A stretch of 64,000 nucleotides of DNA from Ahaetulla prasina (GCF_028640845.1 NC_080543.1:7788959-7852958); one strand, 5' to 3'. Numbered from the stretch's first letter, positions 1 through 10,061 are shown. Numbers and translations are program-made. The notes: generated from the letters alone by a model not told the origin.

Positions 1-119
1 CCTACCTTATAAAGGATGGAAGGCTGAGTCAACCTTGGGCCTGGTGGGACTTGAACCTGCAGTAATTGCAAGCAGCTGTGTTAATAACAGACAGACTTAG
101 TCCGTTGAGCCACCAGAGG
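1..119 (-). repeat. SINE-A fragment (tRNA-derived)
   Basis: Reverse-oriented SINE cut by the window start. Read on the minus strand it has a tRNA-like head (ggtggctcaacggacta, A box), a B-box-like segment (gttcaagtccca) and the body ending in ggttgactcagccttcc. The same head and body recur at 11271, 22281 and 53022. The L2-like 3' tail lies outside the window. Confidence 0.8.
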
Positions 120-244
120 ATCCTCATTTTACTGACTTCAAAAGGATGGAAGGCTGAGTCAACCCTGAGCCGGTCAGGATCGAACTGCTGGCAGAGTCGA
201 CAGAGTTAGCTTGCAATACTGCATTCTAACCACCACGGCTCAGC
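120..244 (-). repeat. SINE-A variant, second copy
   Basis: A second reverse SINE directly abuts the first. Its minus strand begins ggctgagccgtggtggttagaatgc and has a clear B box (gttcgatcc), followed by the shared body segment. The head differs from the first copy, so it is a subfamily rather than a tandem duplicate. Confidence 0.75.
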
Positions 245-873
245 CAAAAATCTAACCTGAATCACACCCTTCATACTGAAGTGTCGATGTACTGCTTGGT
301 CTCCCCTCCCCAATACTTGAACTGTCGGATTTCCTACTCCTCATTGCAATTCACAACTTACACGCACTGGTGTTTGGGGAAAAACAGAATAAAGGGTACA
401 CTTTGCAAAGTTTACATCAGCCTCTGACAAGAAAACGAGGAACTCTTCTCTTAGATCTGACCTCTCCTCTTCTGCGACAGCTCTGTTAATTATATTCCTC
501 TCTATGTACTGATTTGGTCTGACAAGATGCGATGCCTTAAAAGACGTGTTGCAGGAGCTACATGAGCCTGAAGTCTCCAAAGCTTAGCAAGCCATGCAAA
601 TTCTCTCATTAACAGAAATTAAACAGTATGATTATTGACATTTTGAGAAGACAAATATCTGCAAAGATGACACGCTGCCCGGTAGCAAATCTGGGGGTGA
701 GTTGGTTAGATTCCGTTTGTGGAGAGTATAGTTTTAATGGAGCTTCCTTTACCATTTAAGATGCGTTTCTATGTCTGCATTACGACGCAAAGTGGAGAAA
801 CATAAGACCTCCAGGGAAGCAATGAAACACTGAAGACAGCTCTGCCAAAAAATCAAAGCTGATGATCATAGCA
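245..873. other. Repeat-poor interval, no gene seen
   Basis: About 630 bases without recognisable repeat ends, tandem structure or a convincing reading frame. The longest frame (79 codons, 341-580 on the minus strand) has no family resemblance and no codon bias I can judge. Confidence 0.5.
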
Positions 874-974
874 CAGTGGTGACAAACTCAAGACCCGCAA
901 ACACCTCCCTTCCACACATGCACCCAGCCTCCAAACTGTGCCTAAAGAGGATAGCATAGAGCTGGGATGGGTGG

Positions 975-1608
975 TGTTGTGGTCTGCCAGCAGCCTGCAG
1001 AGCTGGCAGCGGAGTCGGACAGGGATGAAGCTAAGGAAGAACTGGGGAAGGCCCAGATGAGGGCTCTATGTTGGAGGCAGGGGTAGGACCAGGGCCGTTT
1101 GGCAGTGATGTGCAGACTCCGGAGCCTCCAGAGTCTGATAGTAGTGAGGCAGTAGTGAGGCAGAGTAGTGAGGCAGAGGAACACGAGGAGCCTGTTCCTA
1201 ACGCATGCATGAGAAGAGCTGCCAGAAGGCAAGAGCAGCTCAAGCAAAGAGGACAACTCAGGAGTAGGGCCAAGAGATGATTGGCCCCTCCCGTAAGGCT
1301 TAAAAGACCAGCAACAACGTTTGGGCTCTTTGCCGGAAAACAACATTGATAGCCTTGCTCCTTGTCTTGCTGCATTTATTTCTTGTCGGCGTCTTCTGCT
1401 TCTGAACTTTTGCCAAGAAAAGCCTTTGGCAGTTTGCCTAATTAGACCAAGGTTGGTGATAAGACTGGAGAACTGTGTTATGAAGAATTTGTTTTGATTT
1501 AGTTTGGATTATGCTGAGAATGAGTTAATTCTCAGCTGTTCTAAAAAAGTCTGTTTGTTTTTGAACTGGTTGCGTCTAATACTACCTACTTGGGCCTGGA
1601 TCACAACA
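975..1608 (+). mobile_element. Solo LTR, family LTR-B
   Basis: A 634-bp unit starting tgttgtggtc and ending tcacaaca (TG...CA with a 7-base inverted end). It is flanked by a perfect 5-bp duplication ggtgg at 970-974 and 1609-1613. A TATA-like cttaaaaga lies near 1299. No gag, pol or env sequence is attached, so it is a solo LTR left by recombination. It sits inside hAT-a and is therefore younger than hAT-a. Confidence 0.9.
1068..1280 (+). pseudogene. LTR-B-embedded reading frame (C-terminal part)
   Basis: Open frame of 70 codons inside the LTR. It ends in a basic stretch (RRAARRQEQ) that recurs in the LTR-B copy near 20520. The upstream acidic part is out of frame here. It is probably the remnant of a frame that entered the LTR from the internal region of the parental retroelement. 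It has no known domain, and it is not a host gene. Confidence 0.5.
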
Positions 1609-1648
1609 GGTGGGTTCTGCTACCGGTTCGGGTGAACCACTATGAAAC

Positions 1649-2155
1649 TGTTGTGACTCCAGCCCCCTAACCTGGCCCCATCCCGGAAAGTGACTCCGAG
1701 AGTGAGGGGGAAGGACCGCTAAGGCTTACCTCGGGAGCACCAATTCCTTTGGCCTGGCTCCAGGAGCCAGAACCAGACCAATTGGAGGACGTAATGAGGC
1801 CATCATCCCCTGATTCCTCCCTTCCCCAGGCTACGCCTTCAGACCCAGCTGATAATAATAATCAAGCTTGGATCGACCCACGCTTCAGAAGATTAGAGAG
1901 GCGGCATCATCAAAGGGAAGGGTGGGGCAAGAGCCCCACCCCACAGGATATATAAGGAGCTTTGGGACTGCTATCATTCTACGGGAAGCAAAAATTAGCT
2001 GAACCGTTTCACAGAGAGCTGAAAGTCTTACTCTGTGAGTCATTTGATTGAACTTTGGCAGGCAGCTGCAATTTCTCTGCCAGGACTAATAGGAGCCGTG
2101 AATCCACTGGCTGAAGGCCAGCTCGTGGGTCTGAAATGGGGAAGGAGACAGAACA
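1649..2155 (+). mobile_element. Solo LTR, family LTR-A
   Basis: A 507-bp unit from tgttgtgactcc to agacagaaca, with a TATA-like ggatatataagg near 1947. It aligns with the LTR-A copies at 2746, 21479 and 39809. The 5-bp flanks gaaac and gaact agree at only three positions, so the TSD is decayed or the ends are slightly off. It lies in hAT-a downstream of LTR-B. Confidence 0.8.
1650..1955 (+). pseudogene. LTR-A-embedded reading frame, broken
   Basis: The frame enters at LTR base 2 (GTT GTG, Val-Val) as in the other A, B and C copies, but has a TAA a few codons in. It then runs open to 1955. The C-terminal end contains DPRFRRLERR, closely matching the LTR-C frames at 16326 and 62882. Frame, composition and end motif are shared. 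The function is unknown. Confidence 0.55.
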
Positions 2156-2745
2156 GAACTGGATGAATAACACCTCTGGGCCTGTGGCTCATGATGTGGT
2201 CAGATCCGGCCTATGGGGCCATCTTGGAAAATGTAAGGAGTCAGCCTGCATCACTTTGGCCCAGTCTACCCAATGCAATGAGGAAATATCAGGCCAGCGT
2301 GCCTTCGGCTCAATCTACCCGATGCGAAGAGGAAACATCCCAGCAGTTTGGGGATTGAATTCAAGTTGGCCACGCCCACCCAGTCAGCCATGCCCTCCAA
2401 GTTGGCCACACCCAGTGAATGGCATCAAGCTGGCCACGCCCACCCAGTTGGCCACACTCACCTAGTCAGACATGCCCAGCTGGTCCTTCGAGGCCAACCA
2501 CAGCCCTAATGCATCCCTCAATGAAATTGAGTTTGACACCCCTGCCATAGCAGAATGAAGAACCAGGCAAGTGGATCAGGTCCTTGATAATTCCTCTCTG
2601 GACAAGAAGACTTAAAGATTACCAGTGTGTGCGGCAGATAGCTGCTCTTCATTAGGATACCACAAGGTTTATTTATTTACTCATTTATTTATCCCGCCTT
2701 TATTATTTTTACAAATAACTCAAGGGGACAAACCAGCAGTGAGTT

Positions 2746-3272
2746 TGTTGTGTCTGTGCCCCCTGAGCCGGGCCTCCTGCCAGAAAGTGACCTGCAAAGT
2801 GAGGGGGAAGGGCCATCAGGACTTACCTCGGGAGCACCGGCTTCCCTGGATCAGCTCCAGGAGCCAGAGGCAGGCCAGGTGGAAGTAATAATGAGGCCTC
2901 CGTCCCCTGACTCTTTCCCCATCCAGGCCACGCCTCCAGACCCAGCTGATGGCAATCAGGCCTGGCTGGATTCTAGGTTTCATAGGCAGGAGAGGTGGGA
3001 ACAACAGAAGCAGGGGTGGGGCAGGCCTAGGAAGTGCTGAGTCATGGAGCCACACCCCAAGGATATAACGGCAGCAAGAGCTGCTCTGCCTCTTCATAGC
3101 AGGCAAATTAACTGCTTAACTAAGAGCTGAAGTACTGTTTGTTCCTGGGTGACTCATCGGCGTCGAGGGAGATAACAGAGACACTTGGCAGATGCTCGCT
3201 AGTTTGCTGCCAGAGCTGATAGTGCTGGCTAATTAAGCCATCGCTCGGATGGAGGCGAGGGGAGACAGAACA
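2746..3272 (+). mobile_element. Solo LTR, family LTR-A
   Basis: A 527-bp unit from tgttgtgtctgtg to gagacagaaca. The TATA-like ggatataacgg is near 3059, preceded by gagtcatggagccacacccca, shared with LTR-A and LTR-C copies. The 5-bp flanks gagtt and aggtt match at three of five. It lies 12 bp inside the left end of hAT-b. Confidence 0.85.
2747..3040 (+). pseudogene. LTR-A-embedded reading frame, intact over about 97 codons
   Basis: Open from base 2 of the LTR to a stop at 3040, just upstream of the TATA-like box. The N-terminal half is proline- and acid-rich (ESDLQSEGEGPSG). The C terminus is basic (FHRQERWEQQKQ). There is no start codon near the LTR edge except GTG, so it fits best as the 3' end of a frame entering from the lost internal region. 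It resembles the copy at 39810 residue for residue with in-frame indels. Confidence 0.55.
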
Positions 3273-3655
3273 AGGTTTCACATTTTGTTGCTACCGGTTC
3301 ACCATACAAGCGTACACTTGCTTCAGACACGCACCCAGTTTGCGCACACACCTGCTTTCTGCACATGCGCCCGACCTCAAAAACGTGTCTAAATCGGATA
3401 GCATAGAGCCGGGGCCACCCGCAATTTCCACTACTGGTTCGCCCAAACCGGTACAAACCGGCTGAATACCAACTCTGGGACAAACATATCCAACACGCCT
3501 TTCTCCTCCTATTTTCCCCACAGCAACAACCCTGTGAGGTAGGCTAGGCTGAGAGAGACTGTCTGGCCCAAAGTCGTTCAGCTGGATTTCATTCCTAAAC
3601 TGGAACTAGAACTCACAGTCTCCTACTTTCTACGCTGGTGCCTTAACCACTAGAT

Positions 3656-4165
3656 CAGGGGTAGTCAACCTTTTATACCTACCGCCCACTTTTGTATCTC
3701 TGTTAGTAGTAAAATTTTCTAACCGCCCACTGGTTCCACAGTAATGCGCCGTGTATCGTCATCTGCGCATGCCTCTCGCGCATCATGGATTGGGTTTGGG
3801 GGGGATGCCAGCTACTAGCTCTGCTTGTCTGTTACAGCTGGGTGGTGTGGGGGGAGATGCGCGAGTTATTCTGGGACGAGGCTCTTTTGTTTGCAGTCGC
3901 ACTATAGCGCCATTTAGTTTCACTTATGTAACTAAACTTATGCGCGGGCGATACAAATAGTATATTTTCAGAAATTTAAATTGTCACAGGGAATTTTATG
4001 AAAACCTAATGAAAATGTTTTTAAATAATGCTATGACAATTTTTTAAAAAGTCAATTAATTTTAAAAAAAGGAAAATGCTTCAGTATCGGACAAAACCCC
4101 TACCGCCTACCATGAAAGCTGGAGCGGCCACTAGTGGGCGGTACGCACCAGGTTGATTACCACTG
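3656..4165. mobile_element. hAT-c non-autonomous element
   Basis: A 510-bp element starting caggggtagtcaacc and ending ggttgattaccactg (inverted ends), flanked by cactagat (3648-3655) and cactagac (4166-4173), 7 of 8 identical. A near-identical second copy is at 22911. It inserted into the tRNA head of SINE-B. It has no coding capacity. Confidence 0.9.
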
Positions 4166-4344
4166 CACTAGACTAAAGTGAAATTTGGTTGGTTTAGCGC
4201 TTTGGTAGAAAAAGGGCTAAGGTTAAGGTTGCTCAAACTAAGCTGGGGCCTTTGAAAGTGTTTAAGTGCTATTTGCTATCTTCAAGTTTCACAGTTTCTG
4301 ATACTCAGAGTCTATAGAATCAGGCGACGTTTCTGGGCAATGCA

Positions 4345-4550
4345 TAACCTCCATAGTTATCCTTCTTGCTTCCCTCATTGATTAGCATCCCACAATTGCT
4401 TCTTGTCCTGCCTTCAGGTGTTTTAGAAAATAGGTTGACTCCCTCTTCTTTGTGGCAACCCCTCAAATATTGGAAGACTGCTACCAGGTCACCCTTAGTC
4501 CTTCTTTTCATCAAACTAGACACACCGAATTCTAGCAACCTACCATGATG
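4345..4550 (-). repeat. CR1 LINE fragment (RT C-terminal region)
   Basis: The minus-strand translation contains [20 protein letters not shown], the conserved segment between the RT core and 3' end of CR1 elements, with degenerate flanks. It is 5'- and 3'-truncated. Confidence 0.8.
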
Positions 4551-4649
4551 TTCATTAGATAGCTGGGGTTGTTAAGCCTCTAAGGTCCAGGGGAGCCTCC
4601 AACTTTACAGTTGTATCACTTTAGCAGTCTCTTCTGAACTTTAGAGGCT

Positions 4650-5060
4650 GGCATATCCCAGCCACCAGCAAAAATGGCAGAGAAATTTTCTATATTTCTG
4701 ATATTTCCATGGTAACTATGAACTGTGACATTCCTATTGGCACTGCTTGCAAGCTTCTTCCAATAACCGAGGAAGAGATGTTATTGCATTGCCTGCAAAA
4801 TCGGTCAAACTTTTATTATTCACTGTCCAACCATTACCAATTGTAATATTTTTATCTTGTTTCGTTTTTACTTTGTTTTATTTTTAATGAGTTTTGTTTG
4901 CAATTCTGGTCAGTGACCGTAATAAAAATATTCAAAAAAACGAACAAACAAGAAAAGGATGCAATAGTCCGTTCAAAACAAGCGAACCAAAATGAACAAT
5001 ATGAATTCACATTAATTCATATTAATTTGAGTGCATGTTTAATTCTAGCACGATCCACAT
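4650..5060. other. AT-rich interval, no gene seen
   Basis: Mostly AT-rich sequence with short A and T runs. I see no repeat ends, splice-framed exon or RNA gene. Confidence 0.45.
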
Positions 5061-5061
5061 T

Positions 5062-5301
5062 TGCTTGTTTGTTTGTATCTCACCTTTATAACTTTTACAA
5101 ATAACTCAAGGTGGTTTAACATATGCAATACACCTTCCTTCTCTTATTGTCTCCACAACAACAATCCTGTGAGGTGGGTTGGGCTCAGAGAGAGAGAGTC
5201 CAAAGTCACTCAGCCAGCTTTCATAGCTAAGGTGGAACTAAAACTCACAGTCTCCTGGTAACTGGCCCAAAGTCACCCAGCCAGCTTTCATGGTGTTGGT
5301 G
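5062..5301 (-). repeat. SINE-B fragment
   Basis: Reverse SINE-B body: acctttataacttttacaaat, then caacaacaatcctgtgaggt and two copies of the agtcacccagccagctttcat motif. Its head side is cut by the hAT-b insertion at 5310. Confidence 0.7.
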
Positions 5302-5571
5302 GAAATATCCAGTGGTGGGTTGCAACCAGTTTAACAACCGGTTCTGTGAGTGCGCACGCACATATGCATTTTGTCTGCACACACATATTGCCCTCGCGCA
5401 CAGCTTTCAAATTACTGCAGTTTGAAGCTCAGCTGCTTACCTTCTAAGGCAGCCCTGGTAAGCAGAACAGCGGACGCACGGAAATCAATTGTGCTGTGAG
5501 AATCAGCTGAGCCAGAAAGAAGGAAATAAAGGACAGGATAGGGCAGGAGCGGGTGGGCGGGGCCAGCTGAT

Positions 5572-6279
5572 CATCAAAACATCAAAAACATCATCAAAAA
5601 AGGACAACAAAGAATGTTCTTTCTGCGCCAACTCAGGAAGCTCAAACTGCCCAAGGAGCTGCTGATTCAGTTCTACAGAGGAATTATTGAGTCTGTCATT
5701 TGCACCTCCATAACTGTCTGGTTCGGTTCTGCAACCCAACAAGAAAGACACAGACTTCAGAGGATAATTAGAACTGCAGAAAAAATAATGGCTACCAACC
5801 TGCCTTCCATTGAGGACCTGTATACTGCACGAATCAAGAAGAGGGCCGTGAAAATATTTACAGATACCTCACATCCAGGACATAAACTGTTTCAACTCTC
5901 ACCCTCAAAACGAAACTATAGAGCACTGCACAACAGAACAACTAGACACAAGAACAGTTTTTTCCCGAAGGCCATCACTCTGCTAAACAAATAATTCCCT
6001 CAACACTGTCAAACTATTTACTAAATCTGCACTGCTATTAATCTTCTCATCGTTCCCATCACCCATCTCTTTCCACTTATGACTGTATGACTGTAACTTT
6101 GTTGCTGGCAATCCTTATGATTTATATTGATATATTGACCATCATTTGTGTTGTAAATGTTGTACCTTGATGAACGTATCTTTTCTTTTATGTACACTGA
6201 GAGCATATGCACCAAGACAAATTCCTTGTGTGTCCAATCACACTTGGCCAATAAAAATTCTATTCTATTCTATTTCTCC
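5572..6279 (+). mobile_element. L2/Rex1-like LINE, 5'-truncated
   Basis: A 3' piece of a CR1-superfamily LINE ending in cacttggccaataaaaattctattctattct. The 3' UTR (gtgtccaatcacacttggcc) and the seeded ATTCT repeat recur at 26925, 45698, 52960 and 55582. Assignment to L2 or Rex1 is by resemblance of the C-terminal protein only. Confidence 0.8.
5614..5994 (+). pseudogene. LINE reverse transcriptase C-terminal fragment
   Basis: 126 codons covering the region after the RT catalytic core: SITVWFGSATQQ, then LPSIEDLYTARIKKRAV, HPGHKLFQL and the terminal SFFPKAITLLNK. This is the typical end of CR1/L2/Rex1-type ORF2. It lacks the YADD catalytic box and endonuclease through 5' truncation. The open frame implies a moderately young copy. 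Confidence 0.7.
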
Positions 6280-6310
6280 AAACCGGACTGAACCGGCAGC
6301 TGGAAATATC

Positions 6311-6850
6311 CATCTGGTTCAGTTCCAAGCAGGGAGAAAGATACTGGAAACATGGATTGATTGGAAAGATGGTTTGATAATGAAGAAGAACCACTTGGAT
6401 GGTCCTGGGCAGCTGAGCACATGGAGTTGAGAGTGGTGTGTGTGTTTTTTTAAAATACCTTTTCTTGGGCTTTGAACTTGAGCTTCCTGTTCCTGTGCAA
6501 GAACATCTATTCTATTGGCTGTTGTAGGGGTCATAGTTGGCTCTGTAGGTTGTCTGAGTTAAGTTTGGCTGAAGTTTAGAGGGTGATGTAACGTCCTTTG
6601 GAGATTGTCCAGTGTGCTGTGCTCTGCTGCTATATGGTAGTGGGTTAATCAGACCTTGCTGCAGGGAGTAATGGATTACCAAATCTGCATTTCTAAAAGC
6701 TTGCCTCAGCGTAGTATCTGCTTGGGGGTGGGGGAGCTGGGGCTCTGAGTTTCTGTCTCCCTTAGGATTTTTATTTCTTTTAGGGGAAATATTTAATCCC
6801 GACTTTTTAAATATTTCTCAAACTATTTCATTCTTTTAGGAGAGGGATGA
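6311..6850. other. Interval without recognised feature
   Basis: Apart from being the host of the hAT-b insertion (its left flank continues here) I recognise nothing; short frames only. Confidence 0.4.
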
Positions 6851-6860
6851 GTGGTAAGTA

Positions 6861-7091
6861 CAGTGGTGGGATTCAGCCAGTTTGGGCGAACTGGTAGCAC
6901 CGACTGTGGTAGGCTCTTTCTACCTGCCCGGAAGTAATGCCATCCTATTTAGCTACATTTTGCAGGCAGTGGGCATGTGCGGAAGGCATGCACACGAACA
7001 AAGAGCATGCATGGAAGGTCGAGCATGCGTGGAAGGTGGTATGCGCTCACAGTTGTGAACCAATAGGGAAGGTAAGTGAATCCTACTTCTG
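6861..7091. mobile_element. hAT-b element, ends decayed
   Basis: Starts cagtggtgggattcagcc and ends gtgaatcctacttctg, with a GC-rich interior rich in gcatgc motifs. No clean 8-bp TSD is visible (gtggtaag versus gtgctaac, 6 of 8, if two extra bases are allowed). Confidence 0.65.
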
Positions 7092-7132
7092 GTGCTAACT
7101 TTCTATAAGGTGGAATTAATACACACAGTCTC

Positions 7133-7724
7133 TGTTGTGGTCACCAGTTGCCAGATTCTGGCAACAGAATCGGACAGTGAAGAGGGTGGGGAGGACAATG
7201 GGCCAGTCCTGGAGTCAGGGGAAGGCCCGGATGAGGGCTCTGCATCGGAGGCAGAGATGGGGCCAGGGCCATCTAGGAGCGATGTGTGGACTCTGGAGTC
7301 TCCACATCTCCAGAGGTGGACAGCAGAGAGGCAGAGGAACAGGAGGAGCTAGTGCACGCATGCGAAGAGCTGCCAGAAGGCAAGAGTAGCTGAAGAAAAA
7401 AGGACAACTTGGGAGTAAGGCCAGAAGACGATTGGCCACTCCCATAAGGCTTAAAAGAGCAGCAACGAGCCGTTGGGTTCTTTGTAGAAAAGCAACGTTG
7501 ATTTCCGGGCTTCTTGTCAGCATCTCTTGGGTTTTTTGCCAAGAAAAGCCTTCGGCAGGTTGCCAAAGACATCAAAGATTGGTGATAAGGCTGAGGGACT
7601 GATTGTTAAGAATTTTGTTTTGGACTAAGCCGAGAACGAATGAATTCTCAGCTGTTTTAATAAAATAAGTTTGTTGAGGACTGAATTGTGTTTAGTAATC
7701 ACTACTTGGGCCTTGGTCACAACA
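7133..7724 (+). mobile_element. Solo LTR, family LTR-B
   Basis: A 592-bp unit from tgttgtggtcacc to ggtcacaaca with a perfect 5-bp duplication gtctc (7128-7132 and 7725-7729). A TATA-like cttaaaaga is near 7450. It inserted into SINE-B. Confidence 0.9.
7134..7352 (+). pseudogene. LTR-B-embedded reading frame, frameshifted
   Basis: Enters at LTR base 2 in the shared phase (Val-Val-Val). The first 50 or so codons match the copy read from 20795 on the minus strand (ESDSEEGGEDNGPVLESGEG). The frame is lost near the C-terminal basic part, where a small indel shifts it. Confidence 0.5.
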
Positions 7725-7845
7725 GTCTCCTGGTAACTAGCCCGAAGTCACCCAACTGCCTCTCGTGCCAAGGTGAGACTAGAACTCGTGGTCTTCTGCT
7801 TTTTAGCCCGAGTGCCTTAACCACTAGATCAAACTAGCTAAATGA

Positions 7846-8433
7846 CCAAACTTCACATGAAGTTCAGAGGTCTTGCCAATCATTGGCATCTGTTGTTTTT
7901 TTTCCATAAGCCACTGGGTTTATTTTTGGAAATGCCCTGATTGATTCTGACATTCAGTTATACCCCCCCACACACCCATCATCAGGTGTATATTAGTAAG
8001 ATACATTTTTTCCCCTAATGACTGAAGGTTTGAATGATGGATGTCCGTGGGAAGCCTAATTAGCAGTTCAAATCATTCATTCGCGCTGTCATGATGTCAT
8101 CGTTTTATGCCAAGTGGAAGCCATCTTACAGAAAGTGTGAGGACGTTTTCGTTTTTCCATCTGTTTGGTGTCTAGTCCTGCTTCGTCAATAGTTTGCTTT
8201 TGTAGCTGGGCCAACACAATGTCATTCCAAAGCTTATCGTTAAAAATATGACAGGAGGTTTGCAAAAAAAAAAGAAAAGAAAAGAAAGAAAGAAAAAGAA
8301 AAGAAAGGGAAGGGTGAATATTTCCTTGGGATCGCGGAACTGACTTGTTTGGCTAAGAAAACAAAATTGAAATGCTCAGAAGGTAACAGAACTCAGCAAT
8401 ACAACCGCTTTCAACGGTTTCAAAGTGAGGAGC
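7846..8433. other. Interval without recognised gene
   Basis: Contains a purine-rich stretch (8265-8312, aaag/aaaag runs) and otherwise unremarkable sequence. Confidence 0.4.
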
Positions 8434-9614
8434 GTGGGTAGTTCTCAACTTACGACAGTTCATTTAGTGACCAAAGGTACAACGACCCTGAGAAAAGGGA
8501 TTTATGACCGTTTTTGACGCTTAGGACCGCCTCTCCATGGTTGCGTGATCAAATTTCAGACGCTTGGCAACTGGTTCCTGTTTTCAACGAATTGCAGTGT
8601 CCTGGGGTCACCTGCAGTGGTGGGATTCAAATAATTTAACAATTGGTGGGTGGGCGTGGCCAGGGGCTGTGACAGGCAGCTCTCGGCCTCTCGCACTCCC
8701 CTGGCAGGAAAACAGTATCAGTTTTGGAAGTTTTCTTTTTGCTTCTTAACTGCCACATATTTTAGCTGGGGAAGTTGGGAGGGGGTTGCTGTTGGAGCAG
8801 TAGAAAGTTAGTCATAACAACATTCCGTATTCAAGGACTTTTGCCTGCGTCTGATGGAGACTGCCTGAAGACTGTATCCAATTGAGTGTGAAGAGTTGAT
8901 TGGACAATGTGATGAACTTGTGGGTGTGGGGCAGGGCTGTGAACTGTCAACTGGGTGCGGAAAACCTGGAAGCTTTCAGTTTTGGGTTTTCCAGCTGTGC
9001 CAACATGACATCTCTAATGAATTGGAACTTTGAGGAACCTCAAGCCTCAGAGCTTTATTTCGTTGGGGGTATTCCTTGGAACCCTGACAAACAGGCTGCG
9101 GGGGGAACGCTGCCCCCTGCCCCGTCTTGGGCCTAGTAGGCCTCCCTGCAGCCTCCTGGGAGTAAAGATGGGCCATGGGGGGGGGTGCCGCACCCCTCAA
9201 CACCATTTTGGACCTAGTAGGCCTCCCTTCATTTACCAGGGAGCCAAAATGCGGCATGTGGGGACTCCTGGAAGGGGCAGGGCAGGGAGGGGTGGGGCTA
9301 CCCAGAAATTTAACAGCCGGTTCACCCAAACCGGCCCAAACCGAATAAATCCCACCACTGGTTACGTGATATACTTTTGCGACCTTCTGGCAACACACAG
9401 TCAATGGGGAAGACAGAGGCACTTAACAGCCATGTCACTAAGTTTAACAAATGCAATGATTCACTTAACAACTGTGGGGGCAAAAGTTGTACCCTGGGGT
9501 AAAGTCACTTAACCGATGTTTCACTATAAATGTAAACAAACAAACAAACAAACAAACACTGAGTGACATAGATTTTGGGGCTCAGTTGTGGTCGTAACTC
9601 GAGGACTACCGGTA
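8434..9614. mobile_element. TA-flanked MITE, split by hAT-b
   Basis: Left end gggtagttctcaacttacgac and right end ctcgaggactaccggta are inverted copies of the family terminus acaggtagtcctcgacttac. The internal cttaacaactgtggggcaaaagt segments recur in at least ten places here. TA next to the ends of better copies (for example 57064) suggests a Tc1/mariner-type element. An AAAC tetranucleotide run lies at 9533-9558. Confidence 0.8.
8615..9360. mobile_element. hAT-b element inside the MITE
   Basis: Starts cagtggtgggattcaaat and ends aaatcccaccactg. The flanks gtcacctg (8607-8614) and gttacgtg (9361-9368) agree at 6 of 8; the MITE sibling sequences have gtcacgtg here, so each flank has diverged once. 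About 375 bp in the middle (8710-9085) is not found in the other hAT-b copies and is unexplained. Confidence 0.8.
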
Positions 9615-9621
9615 TGGTCCA

Positions 9622-9985
9622 AAGTGCTGACAAGTTATGTTTGTGTCCGATGTAGGGTAGTTTTATAGATAAATTGGGTAGGGAATTATGTGCTGCTGAG
9701 CACTTAGAGGTGGATTGATTCTCGGGAAAATTAGAACATTACATTCCTTGCCACGATCCTCCCCTGACTTCACACCGTGTAGCAGATGGCTTTACGATTC
9801 GTCAGCCCTACTCCACATCTCTAATAATACTGGATGAAGCTCCTGACTTCAGCTAGAGATCCAAGGGAATCAATCATAATGATGGACAGCAGTAATAGAG
9901 CCCGTGCTGTGAAAGGAAGGTCCAAATGACCATCATATAACCAAAAGAAGCAGCAGATGATATCGTAGTGCTGTCACGCTAAATG
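9622..9985. other. Interval without recognised feature
   Basis: Non-repetitive sequence between the MITE and the trinucleotide arrays; no reading frame of interest. Confidence 0.4.
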
Positions 9986-10061
9986 TCATGTGCTTTTTCA
10001 ATTGACTAAAACAAGACACGCTCGACTAGCAATAGAAGAGAATATTTGTAGCTTGGGGTTG

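Larger units (their letters stand above)
874..2544. mobile_element. hAT-a non-autonomous DNA transposon, split by two LTRs
   Basis: The ends are inverted: cagtggtgacaaactcaag at the left and gagtttgacacccctg at the right, a diverged form of the CAGGGGTGTCAAACTC terminus of hAT-like elements. The flanking 8-mers tcatagca (866-873) and ccatagca (2545-2552) match at 7 of 8 positions, the 8-bp target duplication expected of hAT. Without the LTR-B and LTR-A inside it the element is about 520 bp. The interior includes GC-rich 'accggttcgggtgaacca' sequence also seen in hAT-b, and has no transposase. Confidence 0.8.
2734..3477. mobile_element. hAT-b non-autonomous element with LTR-A inside
   Basis: The ends are cagcagtgag and ggctgaataccaactctg, flanked by a perfect 8-bp duplication ggacaaac (2726-2733 and 3478-3485). 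Removing LTR-A (2746-3272) leaves about 215 bp with the family's GC-rich accggttcgcc segments. It is non-coding and mobilised in trans. Confidence 0.85.
2655..3655 (-). repeat. SINE-B, interrupted by hAT-b
   Basis: A reverse tRNA-derived SINE. The left end has a tttatttattta tail and tcccgcctttatt. The right end carries cacagtctcctactttc and the tRNA head ccttaaccactaga. It is broken between 2733 and 3478 by hAT-b, and hAT-c entered its head at 3656. It is therefore older than both. Confidence 0.8.
5310..6302. mobile_element. hAT-b element split by an L2/Rex1-like LINE
   Basis: Left end cagtggtgggttgcaacc, right end aaccggactgaaccggcagctg. The 8-bp duplication gaaatatc is perfect (5302-5309 and 6303-6310). 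About 260 bp of the left arm precede the LINE insertion and about 28 bp of the right arm follow it. Confidence 0.85.
7095..7845 (-). repeat. SINE-B, interrupted by LTR-B
   Basis: Left part ggtggaattaatacacacagtc. Right part cctggtaactagcccgaag through the tRNA head ccttaaccactagatcaaact. The LTR-B at 7133 split the cacagtctcctgg motif. Confidence 0.75.

Noticed and set aside
341..580. 79-codon minus-strand frame as an exon
   Set aside because: No family resemblance and no splice context I can defend.
6853..7099. Clean 8-bp duplication around the hAT-b at 6861
   Set aside because: Only 6 of 8 match and only after shifting the boundary by two bases.
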